The position numbers were made by a program, and so were the translations under genes. This document shows positions 27,138 through 35,863 of a stretch of DNA of 40,314 bases, piece after piece. Source of the DNA: Pseudoalteromonas shioyasakiensis (GTDB lineage: Bacteria > Pseudomonadota > Gammaproteobacteria > Enterobacterales > Alteromonadaceae). Position 1 is the first letter of the stretch; each line of letters opens with the position of its first letter. The stretch spans positions 1 to 40,314 of the forward strand of contig NZ_JAKEVM010000026.1 of the NCBI RefSeq assembly GCF_022398475.1, given 5' to 3'. Under the pieces are notes generated by a model. The model worked only from the letters and a program-made list of their open reading frames with translations. It did not search any database and was not told the origin of the DNA.

Positions 27138-27164
27138 GGCCTCAGATTAACGAGGAAGTTTTTT

Positions 27165-27875
27165 ATGACCGAGCATCAAAATGTAGATAATGCAGAAATT
27201 GCAAAGTTTGAAGCCATCGCAGAACGTTGGTGGGACCGCGACGGAGAGTTCAAACCCCTTCATGAAATAAATCCTCTACGTTTGGATTTTGTCGCTGATA
27301 AAGTAGGCGGCTTATTTGATAAGGAAACCTTAGATGTTGGCTGTGGTGGCGGCATCTTAAGTGAAAGTATGGCGCGTATGGGCGCTAAAGTAACCGGCAT
27401 CGATATGGGCCAAGAGCCACTTACCGTTGCTAAGTTACATAGTTTAGAAACAGGCGTACCTGTTGATTATATAAAAGTACCTGCAGAGCAATTTGCTGCT
27501 GAGCACCCTGCTCGCTTTGATGTTGTGACCTGTATGGAAATGCTTGAGCATGTTCCAGATCCTGCTTCTATTATTCGTGCTGTAGCAGAGCTTGCTAAAC
27601 CGGGCGCCGATGTCTTCTTTTCAACATTAAATAAAACACCAAAAGCTTATTTGTTTGCTATTGTCGGTGCTGAAAAGCTTTTAAAGATGGTCCCTGAAGG
27701 TACTCATGACCATAAAAAGTTCATCAAACCTGCACAGCTTATTGCATGGGCAGAAGAAGCGGGATTAAAAGTACGCGCCAGTACCGGCCTTAACTATAAC
27801 CCGTTTTCTAAGCAGTACAGCTTAAATGATGATGTAAGTGTTAATTACATCCTGCACTTTGAGAAACTAGCCTGA
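27165..27875 (+). CDS. ubiG: Ubiquinone biosynthesis O-methyltransferase UbiG
   Basis: A 236-residue SAM-dependent methyltransferase performing both O-methylations of ubiquinone synthesis. Motif I is [21 protein letters not shown] at about 56-76, and [12 protein letters not shown] follows at about 124-135. The N-terminal [16 protein letters not shown] and the C-terminal FSTLN and HDHKKFIKP regions match the E. coli enzyme closely. ATG at 27165 is chosen because GAGGAAG lies just upstream; a longer frame from a TTG at 27108 starts inside the promoter. The TGA overlaps the ATG of the next gene (TGATG). Confidence 0.96.
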   Translation: MTEHQNVDNAEIAKFEAIAERWWDRDGEFKPLHEINPLRLDFVADKVGGLFDKETLDVGCGGGILSESMARMGAKVTGIDMGQEPLTVAKLHSLETGVPVDYIKVPAEQFAAEHPARFDVVTCMEMLEHVPDPASIIRAVAELAKPGADVFFSTLNKTPKAYLFAIVGAEKLLKMVPEGTHDHKKFIKPAQLIAWAEEAGLKVRASTGLNYNPFSKQYSLNDDVSVNYILHFEKLA

Positions 27876-28549
27876 TGAGTGGTGTACAAACACCCTCTAT
27901 CGATTTTGATGCTTTTATCTTTGATTTAGATGGCACACTACTCGATACCGCAGATGACTTAGGTGGCGCATTGAACCGCGTGTTAGCAGATGCCAATGTG
28001 GCGCCTGTTGCTGAGCATGTTTATCGCCCTGCTGCGTCTAACGGTGCAAATGCATTATTAGAAGTAGGGTTTGGGGATAAATGGCCCGAACTTGAACAAC
28101 TCGCCTTGCGCCAGCAGCTTCTTGACTACTACGCCGAAGATATTGCTGTGCACAGTAAATGTTTCAATGGCATCGAACAGCTTTTAATTGCACTTGAGCA
28201 AAACAATATTAAGTGGGGCATTATGACTAATAAGCCCGGCTTTTTAACTGAGCCCTTAGTGCAAGCTATTCCCTCTTTGCGTGATGCAAAAGCGGTTGTG
28301 AGTGGCGATACATTAGCTGTGTCAAAACCATCACCGGATCCACTATTGCACACTGCTGAGATCTTAGATGTTGATCCGAGCCGTTGTTTGTATATCGGTG
28401 ATGCTGAACGTGATATTCAAGCTGCAAAAGCGGCCAATATGTACAGCGCAACAGCGTTATGGGGTTATATACCCAGTGTAGACGCTGCACTTGGCTGGCA
28501 AGCGGATTTCAATTGGCAAACGCCGATTGATGGTTTCAACCATATATAG
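27875..28549 (+). CDS. HAD-family phosphatase (phosphoglycolate phosphatase / MupP-like)
   Basis: A 224-residue HAD-IA hydrolase. Motif I is FDLDGTLLDT at about 15-24 with the nucleophile Asp, motif II is MTNKP near 114, the Lys of motif III is in SKPSPDPLL, and motif IV is YIGDAERDI. It starts in the ubiG stop (TGATG), so the two are co-translated. In Pseudomonas the gene following ubiG is mupP, encoding N-acetylmuramate 6-phosphate phosphatase of a peptidoglycan recycling route. Features such as AVHSKCFNG, WGIMTNKP and the closing GYIP...WQAD resemble MupP as I recall it. Gph, acting on 2-phosphoglycolate, is the other common annotation. The sequence alone does not decide. Confidence 0.85.
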   Translation: MSGVQTPSIDFDAFIFDLDGTLLDTADDLGGALNRVLADANVAPVAEHVYRPAASNGANALLEVGFGDKWPELEQLALRQQLLDYYAEDIAVHSKCFNGIEQLLIALEQNNIKWGIMTNKPGFLTEPLVQAIPSLRDAKAVVSGDTLAVSKPSPDPLLHTAEILDVDPSRCLYIGDAERDIQAAKAANMYSATALWGYIPSVDAALGWQADFNWQTPIDGFNHI

Positions 28550-28583
28550 TGTTATTTGATAACTGAAACACCATATATTGTGA
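28537..28583. promoter_or_regulatory. Distal pair of NrdR-like boxes
   Basis: Two 16-mers match the NrdR box (ACACTATATATAGTGT-like) at 13 of 16 positions each by hand alignment: 28537-28552 and 28568-28583. Their starts are 31 bp apart, about three helical turns, the usual spacing of paired NrdR sites. The first overlaps the stop codon of the HAD gene. They are about 360 bases upstream of nrdA. Confidence 0.65.
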
Positions 28584-28732
28584 TTTGATTTACTTTTGAG
28601 CATTCATTGATGATAAAAAAATCAGTCAAAATTTATTTTTAAAAACGGTAAATTTTCTGGATCTTTTGTTGATTTCTACAAATTTCGTCGTCTATGAATG
28701 TTCAAAGGTTAATGGTCACTAACACAATGCGT

Positions 28733-28752
28733 TTATCCAATAGTTATCCACA
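28733..28752 (+). promoter_or_regulatory. Tandem DnaA boxes
   Basis: TTATCCAAT (28733-28741, two mismatches) and the consensus TTATCCACA (28744-28752) are in the same orientation, 11 bp apart. DnaA is known to bind upstream of nrdAB in E. coli and link dNTP supply to replication. The same use is inferred here. Confidence 0.65.
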
Positions 28753-28789
28753 AAATGGGGCAATTCTATCCCTTGCAAAACAGCGCAGA

Positions 28790-28836
28790 CCACACTATCT
28801 TGTGATCTGCAATTTAAACAACACCAGATATTGTGG
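28790..28836. promoter_or_regulatory. Proximal pair of NrdR-like boxes
   Basis: Sites at 28790-28805 (10 of 16 matches) and 28821-28836 (12 of 16) are again 31 bp apart and lie just over 100 bases before the nrdA ATG. They are weaker than the distal pair, but the same spacing supports a functional NrdR operator. Confidence 0.5.
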
Positions 28837-28941
28837 CTAAATGTTATTCAATTAGATCACCCTGGCGTTTAATAATAATAATTACATAAAGAATACCTTT
28901 GTCTTTACAACTATAATTTCCCAAGGAATACAGGCAAAACT

Positions 28942-31227
28942 ATGAACCAACAGCTATCTGTAAGCAAACGTGACGGCCGTAAAGAGTCACTTGATCTAGA
29001 TAAGATCCATCGCGTGATCGCTTGGGCCGCAGAAGGTCTAGAGAATGTGTCTGTCTCACAAGTTGAATTAAAATCACATATTCAATTTTATGACGGCATT
29101 CGTACCGATGACATTCATGAAACAATCATCAAAGCTGCAGCTGATCAGATCTCTAAAGATACGCCTGATTACCAATACCTAGCTGCTCGCTTAGCTGTAT
29201 TCCATTTACGTAAAAAAGCGTACGGTCAATTTGAGCCACCACGCTTATACGATCACATCACGAAATTAGTTGAAGACAAGCGTTATGATCAACACCTACT
29301 TGTTGATTATACCGAGCAAGAAATTGACGAGTTAGATGCTTACATCGATCACAACCGTGACTTAAACTTCAGCTACGCTGCTGTAAAGCAACTTGAAGGT
29401 AAGTATTTAGTTCAAAACCGTGTTACTGGTGAAATCTACGAAAGTGCACAGTTTTTATATATCTTAGTGGCTGCAAGCTTATTCTCTGATTATCCAAAAG
29501 AGACACGCCTTGATTACATCAAGCGTTTTTATGATGCAGTATCTACATTCAAAATTTCATTACCTACCCCTATCATGGCAGGTGTACGTACCCCTACACG
29601 TCAGTTCAGCTCATGTGTACTTATTGAATGTGGTGATAGCCTAGATTCTATCAATGCAACATCGTCTGCGATTGTTAAATACGTTTCGCAACGTGCGGGT
29701 ATTGGTATTAATGCCGGTCGCATCCGTGCGCTTGGTAGCCCTATTCGTAACGGCGAAGCGTACCACACAGGTTGTATTCCGTTTTATAAGCACTTCCAAA
29801 CAGCGGTTAAGAGCTGTTCACAAGGTGGTGTTCGTGGCGGCGCAGCAACACTGTTCTACCCGCTTTGGCACTTAGAAGTTGAAAACCTACTTGTTCTTAA
29901 GAACAACCGTGGTGTTGATGATAACCGTGTACGTCACCTTGACTACGGTGTGCAGTTCAACAAATTAATGTATAGCCGTTTAATCAAAGACGAATACATC
30001 ACATTATTTAGCCCTTCAGATGTACCAGGTCTATACGATGCGTTCTTTGAAGATCAAGCAAAGTTTGATGAGCTATACATCAAATACGAGCAAGACGAGT
30101 CAATTCGTAAAAAACGTATTAAGGCGATTGAGTTATTCTCAATGTTTGCACAAGAGCGTGCGAGCACAGGTCGTATCTACTTACAAAACGTTGACCACTG
30201 TAATACGCACAGCCCGTTCATCTCGACTGTGGCACCAATTCGTCAATCTAACTTATGTTTAGAAATTGCATTACCAACTAAGCCACTTAGCAATGTAATG
30301 GATGAAGAAGGTGAAATTGCACTTTGTACGCTGTCGGCGTTTAACTTAGGTGCAATTGAATCACTTGACGAATTAGAGGAACTTGCTGAACTTGCAGTAC
30401 GTGCTCTTGATAACTTACTTGATTTCCAAGACTACCCTGTTCCTGCGGCGAAAAACGCAACTATGGGTCGTCGTACGCTAGGTATTGGTGTTATTAACTA
30501 CGCGTATTACTTAGCGAAAAATGGTAAGCGTTACTCAGATGGCAGCGCAAATGCCCTAACTCACAAAACATTTGAAGCAATTCAATATTACCTAATGAAA
30601 GCATCAAATGAGTTAGCGAAAGAACGTGGTGCGTGTCCTAAATTTAACGAGACAACGTATTCTCAAGGCATTATGCCAACAGATACTTACAAGCGTGACC
30701 TAGATCAGTTCTGTGAAGAGCCGCTTCACTTAGATTGGGACTCATTACGCGAAAGCATTAAAGAGCACGGTATGCGTAACTCTACGCTATCTGCCCTAAT
30801 GCCTTCAGAGACATCATCGCAAATCTCTAACGCAACAAATGGTATTGAACCACCACGTGGTCATATCAGCGTTAAAGCAAGTAAAGATGGTATCTTAAAG
30901 CAAGTAGTGCCAGATTATGAAAATCTGAAAGATAACTACGAGCTACTGTGGGATATTCCTTCAAACGATGGTTACCTACAACTTGTTGGTATTATGCAAA
31001 AATTCGTTGACCAAACGATCTCTGCAAACACTAACTATGATCCATCTAAGTACGAAGGCGGTAAAGTACCTATGAAGGTGCTATTAAAAGACCTACTGAC
31101 TGCGTATAAACTTGGTGTTAAAACCCTGTACTATCACAACACACGTGATGGTGCATCAGACTCTCAAGATGAGTTAACACCAGAGGTAGAAGATGACGGT
31201 TGTGCAGGCGGCGCTTGTAAAATCTAA
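28942..31227 (+). CDS. nrdA: Ribonucleoside-diphosphate reductase alpha subunit (class Ia)
   Basis: A 761-residue catalytic subunit of class Ia ribonucleotide reductase, identical in length to E. coli NrdA. An N-terminal ATP-cone (about 5-95; VSKRDGRKESLDLDKIHRV) gives allosteric activity control. The barrel includes SSCVLIECGDSLDSI with an active-site Cys near 225, NLCLEIALPTKPL with the radical-site Cys near 439, and the C-terminal redox pair in GCAGGACKI. Radical-transfer tyrosines are expected near 730 (TLYYHNT). It is the first gene of the nrdA-nrdB-ferredoxin operon. Confidence 0.98.
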   Translation: MNQQLSVSKRDGRKESLDLDKIHRVIAWAAEGLENVSVSQVELKSHIQFYDGIRTDDIHETIIKAAADQISKDTPDYQYLAARLAVFHLRKKAYGQFEPPRLYDHITKLVEDKRYDQHLLVDYTEQEIDELDAYIDHNRDLNFSYAAVKQLEGKYLVQNRVTGEIYESAQFLYILVAASLFSDYPKETRLDYIKRFYDAVSTFKISLPTPIMAGVRTPTRQFSSCVLIECGDSLDSINATSSAIVKYVSQRAGIGINAGRIRALGSPIRNGEAYHTGCIPFYKHFQTAVKSCSQGGVRGGAATLFYPLWHLEVENLLVLKNNRGVDDNRVRHLDYGVQFNKLMYSRLIKDEYITLFSPSDVPGLYDAFFEDQAKFDELYIKYEQDESIRKKRIKAIELFSMFAQERASTGRIYLQNVDHCNTHSPFISTVAPIRQSNLCLEIALPTKPLSNVMDEEGEIALCTLSAFNLGAIESLDELEELAELAVRALDNLLDFQDYPVPAAKNATMGRRTLGIGVINYAYYLAKNGKRYSDGSANALTHKTFEAIQYYLMKASNELAKERGACPKFNETTYSQGIMPTDTYKRDLDQFCEEPLHLDWDSLRESIKEHGMRNSTLSALMPSETSSQISNATNGIEPPRGHISVKASKDGILKQVVPDYENLKDNYELLWDIPSNDGYLQLVGIMQKFVDQTISANTNYDPSKYEGGKVPMKVLLKDLLTAYKLGVKTLYYHNTRDGASDSQDELTPEVEDDGCAGGACKI

Positions 31228-31246
31228 TTAAATTAATAACATAACA

Positions 31247-31270
31247 AAAGCGGGCTCATTAGCCCGCTTT
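31247..31270 (+). terminator. Hairpin between nrdA and nrdB
   Basis: AAAGCGGGCT (31247-31256), a CATT loop and AGCCCGCTTT (31261-31270) form a perfect 10-bp stem. Only three T residues close it before GTCC, so it is probably a partial terminator or mRNA-stability element setting the ratio of the two subunits. Confidence 0.7.
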
Positions 31271-31297
31271 GTCCTGACTGTTTTTTGAGAAATCACT

Positions 31298-32428
31298 ATG
31301 TCATATACAACTTTTAGCCGAAATCATAATAACCAATTACAAGAACCGATGTTTTTCGGCCAAACGGTAAACGTGTCACGTTACGACCAACAAAAGTACC
31401 CTATCTTCGAAAAGCTAATTGAAAAGCAACTTTCGTTCTTTTGGCGTCCTGAAGAAGTTGATGTAAGTAAAGACCGTCTTGACTTCCAAGCGTTACCAGA
31501 GCACGAAAAGCACATCTTTTTAAGCAACTTAAAATATCAAACGCTACTTGATAGTGTGCAAGGTCGTTCGCCTAACGTTGCGTTACTACCTATTGTGTCT
31601 ATTCCTGAGCTAGAAACTTGGATTGAAACATGGGCGTTCAGTGAAACTATTCACAGCCGTTCATACACACACATTATCCGTAACGTTACGCAATCTCCTG
31701 AACTTATCTTTGACGATATCGTAAGCAACGAAAAAATCAGTGAGCGTGCTGATGCGGTAACTAAGTACTACGATGATTTAATCAGCATGATTTCTGTTTA
31801 CAACCTATACGGTGAAGGTAAACATGTGATCAACGGTGAAGAAGTTAAAATCAGCTTATTTGACCTTAAAAAGCAACTTTACCTAGCAATGATGTCGGTT
31901 AACATCTTAGAAGCGATTCGTTTCTATGTAAGCTTTGCTTGTTCATTTGCTTTCGCTGAGCGTGAATTAATGGAAGGTAATGCAAAAATCATCAAGCTAA
32001 TCGCCCGTGATGAAGCGTTACACTTATCTGGTACACAGCACATCTTGAACATTATGCAAGAAGGTAAAGACGACCCAGAAATGGCAATCGTTGCAGCACA
32101 ATGTCGTGAAGAAGCAATTCAGATGTTTGTTGAAGCAGCAGAACAAGAAAAAGATTGGGCAGAATACCTGTTCAAAGATGGTTCTATGATTGGTCTTAAC
32201 AAAGATATCTTATGCCAATACGTTGAATACATCACTAATGCACGTATGACTGCGGTAGGCCTACCTGCACAGTTCGAAAGTAAGAGTAACCCTATTCCTT
32301 GGATCAACTCTTGGTTAGTATCAGACAACGTTCAAGTTGCTCCACAAGAAGCTGAAATCAGCTCTTACCTTGTTGGTCAAATTGACTCTCAAGTTGATGC
32401 ATCTGACTTTGGTGACTTCGACCTGTAA
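31298..32428 (+). CDS. nrdB: Ribonucleoside-diphosphate reductase beta subunit (class Ia)
   Basis: A 376-residue subunit carrying the diiron-tyrosyl radical, the same length as E. coli NrdB. The segment [20 protein letters not shown] contains the diiron Glu and His ligands and the radical Tyr near residue 123. Other ligands are in [10 protein letters not shown] and the later [13 protein letters not shown]. Its TAA overlaps the ATG of the ferredoxin gene by one base, so both are co-translated. It follows nrdA after 70 bases that contain a hairpin. Confidence 0.98.
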   Translation: MSYTTFSRNHNNQLQEPMFFGQTVNVSRYDQQKYPIFEKLIEKQLSFFWRPEEVDVSKDRLDFQALPEHEKHIFLSNLKYQTLLDSVQGRSPNVALLPIVSIPELETWIETWAFSETIHSRSYTHIIRNVTQSPELIFDDIVSNEKISERADAVTKYYDDLISMISVYNLYGEGKHVINGEEVKISLFDLKKQLYLAMMSVNILEAIRFYVSFACSFAFAERELMEGNAKIIKLIARDEALHLSGTQHILNIMQEGKDDPEMAIVAAQCREEAIQMFVEAAEQEKDWAEYLFKDGSMIGLNKDILCQYVEYITNARMTAVGLPAQFESKSNPIPWINSWLVSDNVQVAPQEAEISSYLVGQIDSQVDASDFGDFDL

Positions 32429-32700
32429 TGAGCTCAAACAACACTGCAGAGGTTATCCTTGCAGGAACAGACAGCCAGAATCTTGAATTTGATTCTGGCT
32501 GTTCATCTCTCCTTGAATGCCTAGAACAAAACAAAATAGATGTACCCTACCAATGCCGTGAAGGTTATTGTGGCGCTTGCCGTGCAAAATTAGTCGAAGG
32601 TGATGTGAGCTACAATCAAGAGCCGCTTGCGTTCGTTCGAACAGGCGAAGTGTTGCTGTGTTGTAGTAAACCCAATGGAAAGATAAAAATTGAGCTTTAA
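32428..32700 (+). CDS. yfaE: 2Fe-2S ferredoxin (YfaE-like), RNR cofactor maintenance
   Basis: A 90-residue plant-type ferredoxin. The 2Fe-2S ligands are visible in CREGYCGACRAKL (C-x4-C-x2-C) and the later LLCCSKP. In E. coli YfaE reduces the NrdB diiron site and helps regenerate the tyrosyl radical. The position directly overlapping the end of nrdB supports the same job. Its TAA overlaps the stop of the convergent yaeQ-family gene by three bases, and no terminator lies between them. Confidence 0.92.
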   Translation: MSSNNTAEVILAGTDSQNLEFDSGCSSLLECLEQNKIDVPYQCREGYCGACRAKLVEGDVSYNQEPLAFVRTGEVLLCCSKPNGKIKIEL

Positions 32701-33224
32701 TGCCAAATAAGCTCACTGGTTTGGTAGAAATTTTCTTTATCTGACACACTCACCATTTGCTGATCAATCGTAACATCCCACTGTAAGTTTTTAGTTAGAT
32801 GACTCGCTAATTGCTCAATGAAATTGTCATCAAACGCAATTAAATGACCATTATTGATAAGTTCTAACTGGTGTTCATTTTCTTTAAGCCAATCGTTATT
32901 TAAGGTTGTCACGACCCATAGCTCATCAACCCGCTTTGCAATTTTGTTGAGCTGTAAAATATCCGGTTGGTCAACAGCAAGCCATGTTTGATAATGGTCA
33001 TCAAGCGCTTTTATTGATACATCTGGTTCAGCATGACTGAACCTTGCATTCAATATGGCTGTTTCGTTGTGTGAAAATAAGCAATAACTTAAAAGCTTGA
33101 GTACAAAGTGTTGATAGCTTTCACGACGGTCACAAGCAGTGGTAAACACCTCTTTGTGATTACGATGCTCTCTTAAATCAGCAATGGTAAAATTTGCTTT
33201 GAATACCCTATTTTTATCAGACAT
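32697..33224 (-). CDS. YaeQ family protein
   Basis: A 175-residue protein resembling E. coli YaeQ. Matching features are FKANFTIADLREHRNHKEV at 9-27, CDRRESYQHFVLKLLSYCLF at about 31-50, EPDVSIKALDDHYQTWLAVDQPD at about 66-88, and the C-terminal QLASHLTKNLQWDVTID. The family is reported to have a PD-(D/E)xK nuclease-like fold, and once was linked to RfaH, but its function is not settled. It is convergent with the ferredoxin gene, overlapping it by four bases, and divergent from the zinc receptor gene. Somewhat diverged from the E. coli protein. Confidence 0.85.
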   Translation of the reverse strand: MSDKNRVFKANFTIADLREHRNHKEVFTTACDRRESYQHFVLKLLSYCLFSHNETAILNARFSHAEPDVSIKALDDHYQTWLAVDQPDILQLNKIAKRVDELWVVTTLNNDWLKENEHQLELINNGHLIAFDDNFIEQLASHLTKNLQWDVTIDQQMVSVSDKENFYQTSELIWH

Positions 33225-33293
33225 AAGATTTGGCCATCTCAGTGTAACAGTCTAAGTATAGTGTATGGTGTTAAAATCGCGACTTAAGGTAAA

Positions 33294-33306
33294 GTTATAG
33301 TATAAC
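33294..33306. promoter_or_regulatory. Zur-like box 1
   Basis: GTTATA-G-TATAAC is a perfect palindrome matching the core of the gammaproteobacterial Zur box (GTTATAnTATAAC). It is about 75 bases upstream of both the zinc receptor ATG and the divergent YaeQ-family ATG. Confidence 0.7.
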
Positions 33307-33310
33307 GTTA

Positions 33311-33344
33311 TTGCAGTTAGAAAATTGCAGTGTTATATTATATC
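33311..33344 (+). promoter_or_regulatory. Zinc receptor promoter with Zur-like box 2
   Basis: A -35-like TTGCAG (33311-33316) is separated by 17 bp from a -10-like TATATT (33334-33339). A second Zur-like sequence, GTTATATTATATC (33332-33344, one mismatch to the core; GTG/CAC outer symmetry), covers the -10, so zinc-loaded Zur would block the promoter. Confidence 0.6.
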
Positions 33345-33375
33345 ACCACACTCAACAACAAACTTAGAAGTAGTA

Positions 33376-35778
33376 ATGATGAAACAAGTTTCAATTCTTT
33401 CTAGTGCTGTTGCCGCTGCGCTGTTTTCTCAATCAACAATGGCTGCTGTGATCACAGGTCAAGTATTAGATAAAAACCAACAACCTATCAGCAATGCTGA
33501 AATACATGTACACGGCAAATCACAAAGCGTTGTCACTGACAAACAAGGTCAGTTTAAAATTGACGTAGACAATAAAGGTCAGCTTCACATCAGTAAAAAC
33601 AATTTCATCGATAAGCGTGTTGCTATTAATGGCGAAGACCAAAATGTTGTGGTTACGCTTACACCAACATCAGTTGAAACTGTTGTTGTTTATGCATCAG
33701 CACTTCATAAAAATAGTCTTGAAATGATTTCGCCTGTGAATGTTTTAGCCGGTGATGAGTTAAAAGACAAAGCAAAACCGACATTAGGGGAAACACTAAA
33801 AGGTTTACCGGGCGTTAATGCTAGCTACTTTGGCCCAGTTTCATCAAGCCCTATTATTCGTGGTTTAGATGGTCCGCGTGTGAAGATCACCCAAAATGGC
33901 CTTGATAGCAGTGATGCATCTCGTATCGGCCCTGACCATGCAACATCAAATGACAGCTTAGCAGCAGAGCAAATCGAAGTACTTCGCGGCCCTGCTACCC
34001 TACTTTATGGCTCTGGCGCTATCGGTGGTGTGGTGAACGTTGTTGATAACCGTATTCCTACCGATAACATCGAGTCTTTAACCGGTGCTGCACAATACAC
34101 ACACGATACAGTATCAAATACAAACACTTATGCTGCAAAACTTGAAACCGGTAATGATGGTTTCAACTTCCATTTCGATGGTACAAAGCGCAAAGGTCAC
34201 GATTATGACACACCAAACTTTGAGCTTCCTGAGGAACAGGAGGAGCATGAAGGTGAAGAGCATGAAGAACACGAAACAGCTAACAGCGTAGAAAACACCT
34301 TTATCGATAGCCAAACAGTTAACTTTGGTACTAGTTACGTCGGCGATCACCTAACGCTAGGTGTGTCATTCGGTCGCATCGAAACAGATTATGGCATTCC
34401 TGCTCATGAGCATCATCATCATGAAGAAGAGGAAGATCATGATGAACATGAAGGTGAAGAAGAGCACGAGGAATCAGTATTTGCACAGCTAGAGCAAGAC
34501 CGCTGGCAAGGTTACATGAGCTATGCACTTCATGATAACTGGGTTGAAAATATCTCACTACGCGTTGGCTACACAGACTACAAACACGCTGAAATTGAAG
34601 ATGGTGCAGTGGGCACGGTGTTTACAAACAAAACAACCGAAGCACGTGCAACTGTTGAGCACAAGTTAGGCCTTTGGCACGGTATGGCTGGTTATCACTA
34701 CACTGAGTCTGACTATGATGCAGATGGTGAAGAAGCCTTTACGCCAGCAAGTGTTACTAAAACAAACGCGTTATTCGTTCTTGAAGAACGCCAGTTTGGT
34801 GATGTGACCGTTGAGCTAGGTGCACGCCTTGAAGATTACCAAATCGACTCTGCTGTAAGCATGGCTGAGCATCATCACGATCATGAAGAGGAAGAAGAGC
34901 ACCATGACGAAGAAGAAGCTGAAATCATTAACTACAGTGAAGATTTCACAAACTTAAGCTTATCTGCAGGTGCAATTTGGCAATATCAAGAAGGCCAAAG
35001 TGTTGCTTTAAGTGTATCTCGTTCAGAACGTGCGCCACTAAGTGCTGAATTACTATCAAACGGCATTCATATCGCAACAGGCACTTACGAGCTAGGTCTT
35101 GGTTATCATATTGAAGATGGCGAAATTCATTTTGAGCCAGAAGATATCGAGCAAGAAACAGCAACGAACTTTGATTTAAGTTTCCGCCGCTTTATTGGTG
35201 ACTTTGGTTACACAGTTAACTTCTTCTATAACGACATTGAAAACTATTACTACCAGCAAAACACCGGTTTAGTTTTTGATGAAGAGCATGGCTTAGAATC
35301 AGCAGCTGATGCAGATGAAGATGCAATGGCGGTTTACCAATTTACAAGTAAAGATGCGAAATTATACGGTATTGAGTTTGACGTACATTATCAAGTGACG
35401 CCAAGTGCGCTAGTTAAAGTGTTTGGTGATTCAACAACGGCTAAGCTAAAAGATGATGAAGGTTACTTACCTCGTATCCCTGCTAATAAACTGGGTTCTG
35501 AATTACAGTACACAGTGTCTGATTGGAAGTTTAGCCTAACCGGTACTCATTATTTTGAGCAGTCTGACATTACTGCTTACGAGACAAAAACTGACGGTTA
35601 TACCCTGTTTGATGCATCAGCTAACTACCAACTTGACTTAGGTCCTGTTGATACACAGCTTTACATCAATGTTGACAACTTAACCGATGAACTTGGTTTC
35701 GTACACAGCTCATTCATTAAAGAAAAAGCACCACTACCTGGTCGTAACTTCAGCTTGGGTATTCGCGGTTATTTCTAA
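33376..35778 (+). CDS. znuD: TonB-dependent outer-membrane receptor, ZnuD-like zinc transporter
   Basis: An 800-residue TonB-dependent receptor. A signal peptide covers about 1-24 (MMKQVSILSSAVAAALFSQSTMA). A carboxypeptidase-regulatory-like beta domain follows at about 25-100, then the plug (about 120-235; PTLGETLKGLPGVNASYFGP, EVLRGPATLLYGSGAIGGVVNVV) and a barrel ending in GIRGYF. Three His/Glu/Asp-rich loops lie at nt 34228-34275, 34402-34470 and 34867-34920, with runs such as EHHHHEEEEDHDEHEGEEEHEE-type segments. Such loops bind zinc in ZnuD of Neisseria and related receptors. Zur-like boxes at the promoter support zinc uptake. The ATG at 33376 has AGAAG upstream and starts the signal peptide; an earlier TTG frame is promoter sequence. 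Confidence 0.88.
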   Translation: MMKQVSILSSAVAAALFSQSTMAAVITGQVLDKNQQPISNAEIHVHGKSQSVVTDKQGQFKIDVDNKGQLHISKNNFIDKRVAINGEDQNVVVTLTPTSVETVVVYASALHKNSLEMISPVNVLAGDELKDKAKPTLGETLKGLPGVNASYFGPVSSSPIIRGLDGPRVKITQNGLDSSDASRIGPDHATSNDSLAAEQIEVLRGPATLLYGSGAIGGVVNVVDNRIPTDNIESLTGAAQYTHDTVSNTNTYAAKLETGNDGFNFHFDGTKRKGHDYDTPNFELPEEQEEHEGEEHEEHETANSVENTFIDSQTVNFGTSYVGDHLTLGVSFGRIETDYGIPAHEHHHHEEEEDHDEHEGEEEHEESVFAQLEQDRWQGYMSYALHDNWVENISLRVGYTDYKHAEIEDGAVGTVFTNKTTEARATVEHKLGLWHGMAGYHYTESDYDADGEEAFTPASVTKTNALFVLEERQFGDVTVELGARLEDYQIDSAVSMAEHHHDHEEEEEHHDEEEAEIINYSEDFTNLSLSAGAIWQYQEGQSVALSVSRSERAPLSAELLSNGIHIATGTYELGLGYHIEDGEIHFEPEDIEQETATNFDLSFRRFIGDFGYTVNFFYNDIENYYYQQNTGLVFDEEHGLESAADADEDAMAVYQFTSKDAKLYGIEFDVHYQVTPSALVKVFGDSTTAKLKDDEGYLPRIPANKLGSELQYTVSDWKFSLTGTHYFEQSDITAYETKTDGYTLFDASANYQLDLGPVDTQLYINVDNLTDELGFVHSSFIKEKAPLPGRNFSLGIRGYF

Positions 35779-35795
35779 TCGCTTTTAATAGTTAT

Positions 35796-35834
35796 AAAAA
35801 AACCCTTTCACTTTTAAAGTGAAAGGGTTTTTTA
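35796..35834. terminator. Bidirectional terminator between znuD and glnS
   Basis: Arms AAAAACCCTTTCACTTT and AAAGTGAAAGGGTTTTT surround one central base, at 35798-35831. A runs on the left and T runs on the right allow termination from both convergent genes. Confidence 0.92.
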
Positions 35835-35863
35835 TTAGCATAGAAACTAAGTAAAATTAGCTA

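Larger units (their letters stand above)
28550..28941 (+). promoter_or_regulatory. Long nrdA regulatory region
   Basis: About 390 bases with no gene before nrdA, holding the two pairs of NrdR-like boxes (28537-28583 and 28790-28836) and tandem DnaA boxes (28733-28752). AT-rich -10 candidates lie at 28870-28876 and TATAAT at 28912-28917, but neither has a clear -35, so I do not fix the promoter. An AAGGA ribosome-binding sequence lies near 28923. Confidence 0.6.

Noticed and set aside
27108..27164. N-terminal extension of ubiG from a TTG
   Set aside because: It overlaps a TTGCGA/TATAAT promoter, and the ATG at 27165 has a proper Shine-Dalgarno sequence and matches the length of E. coli UbiG.
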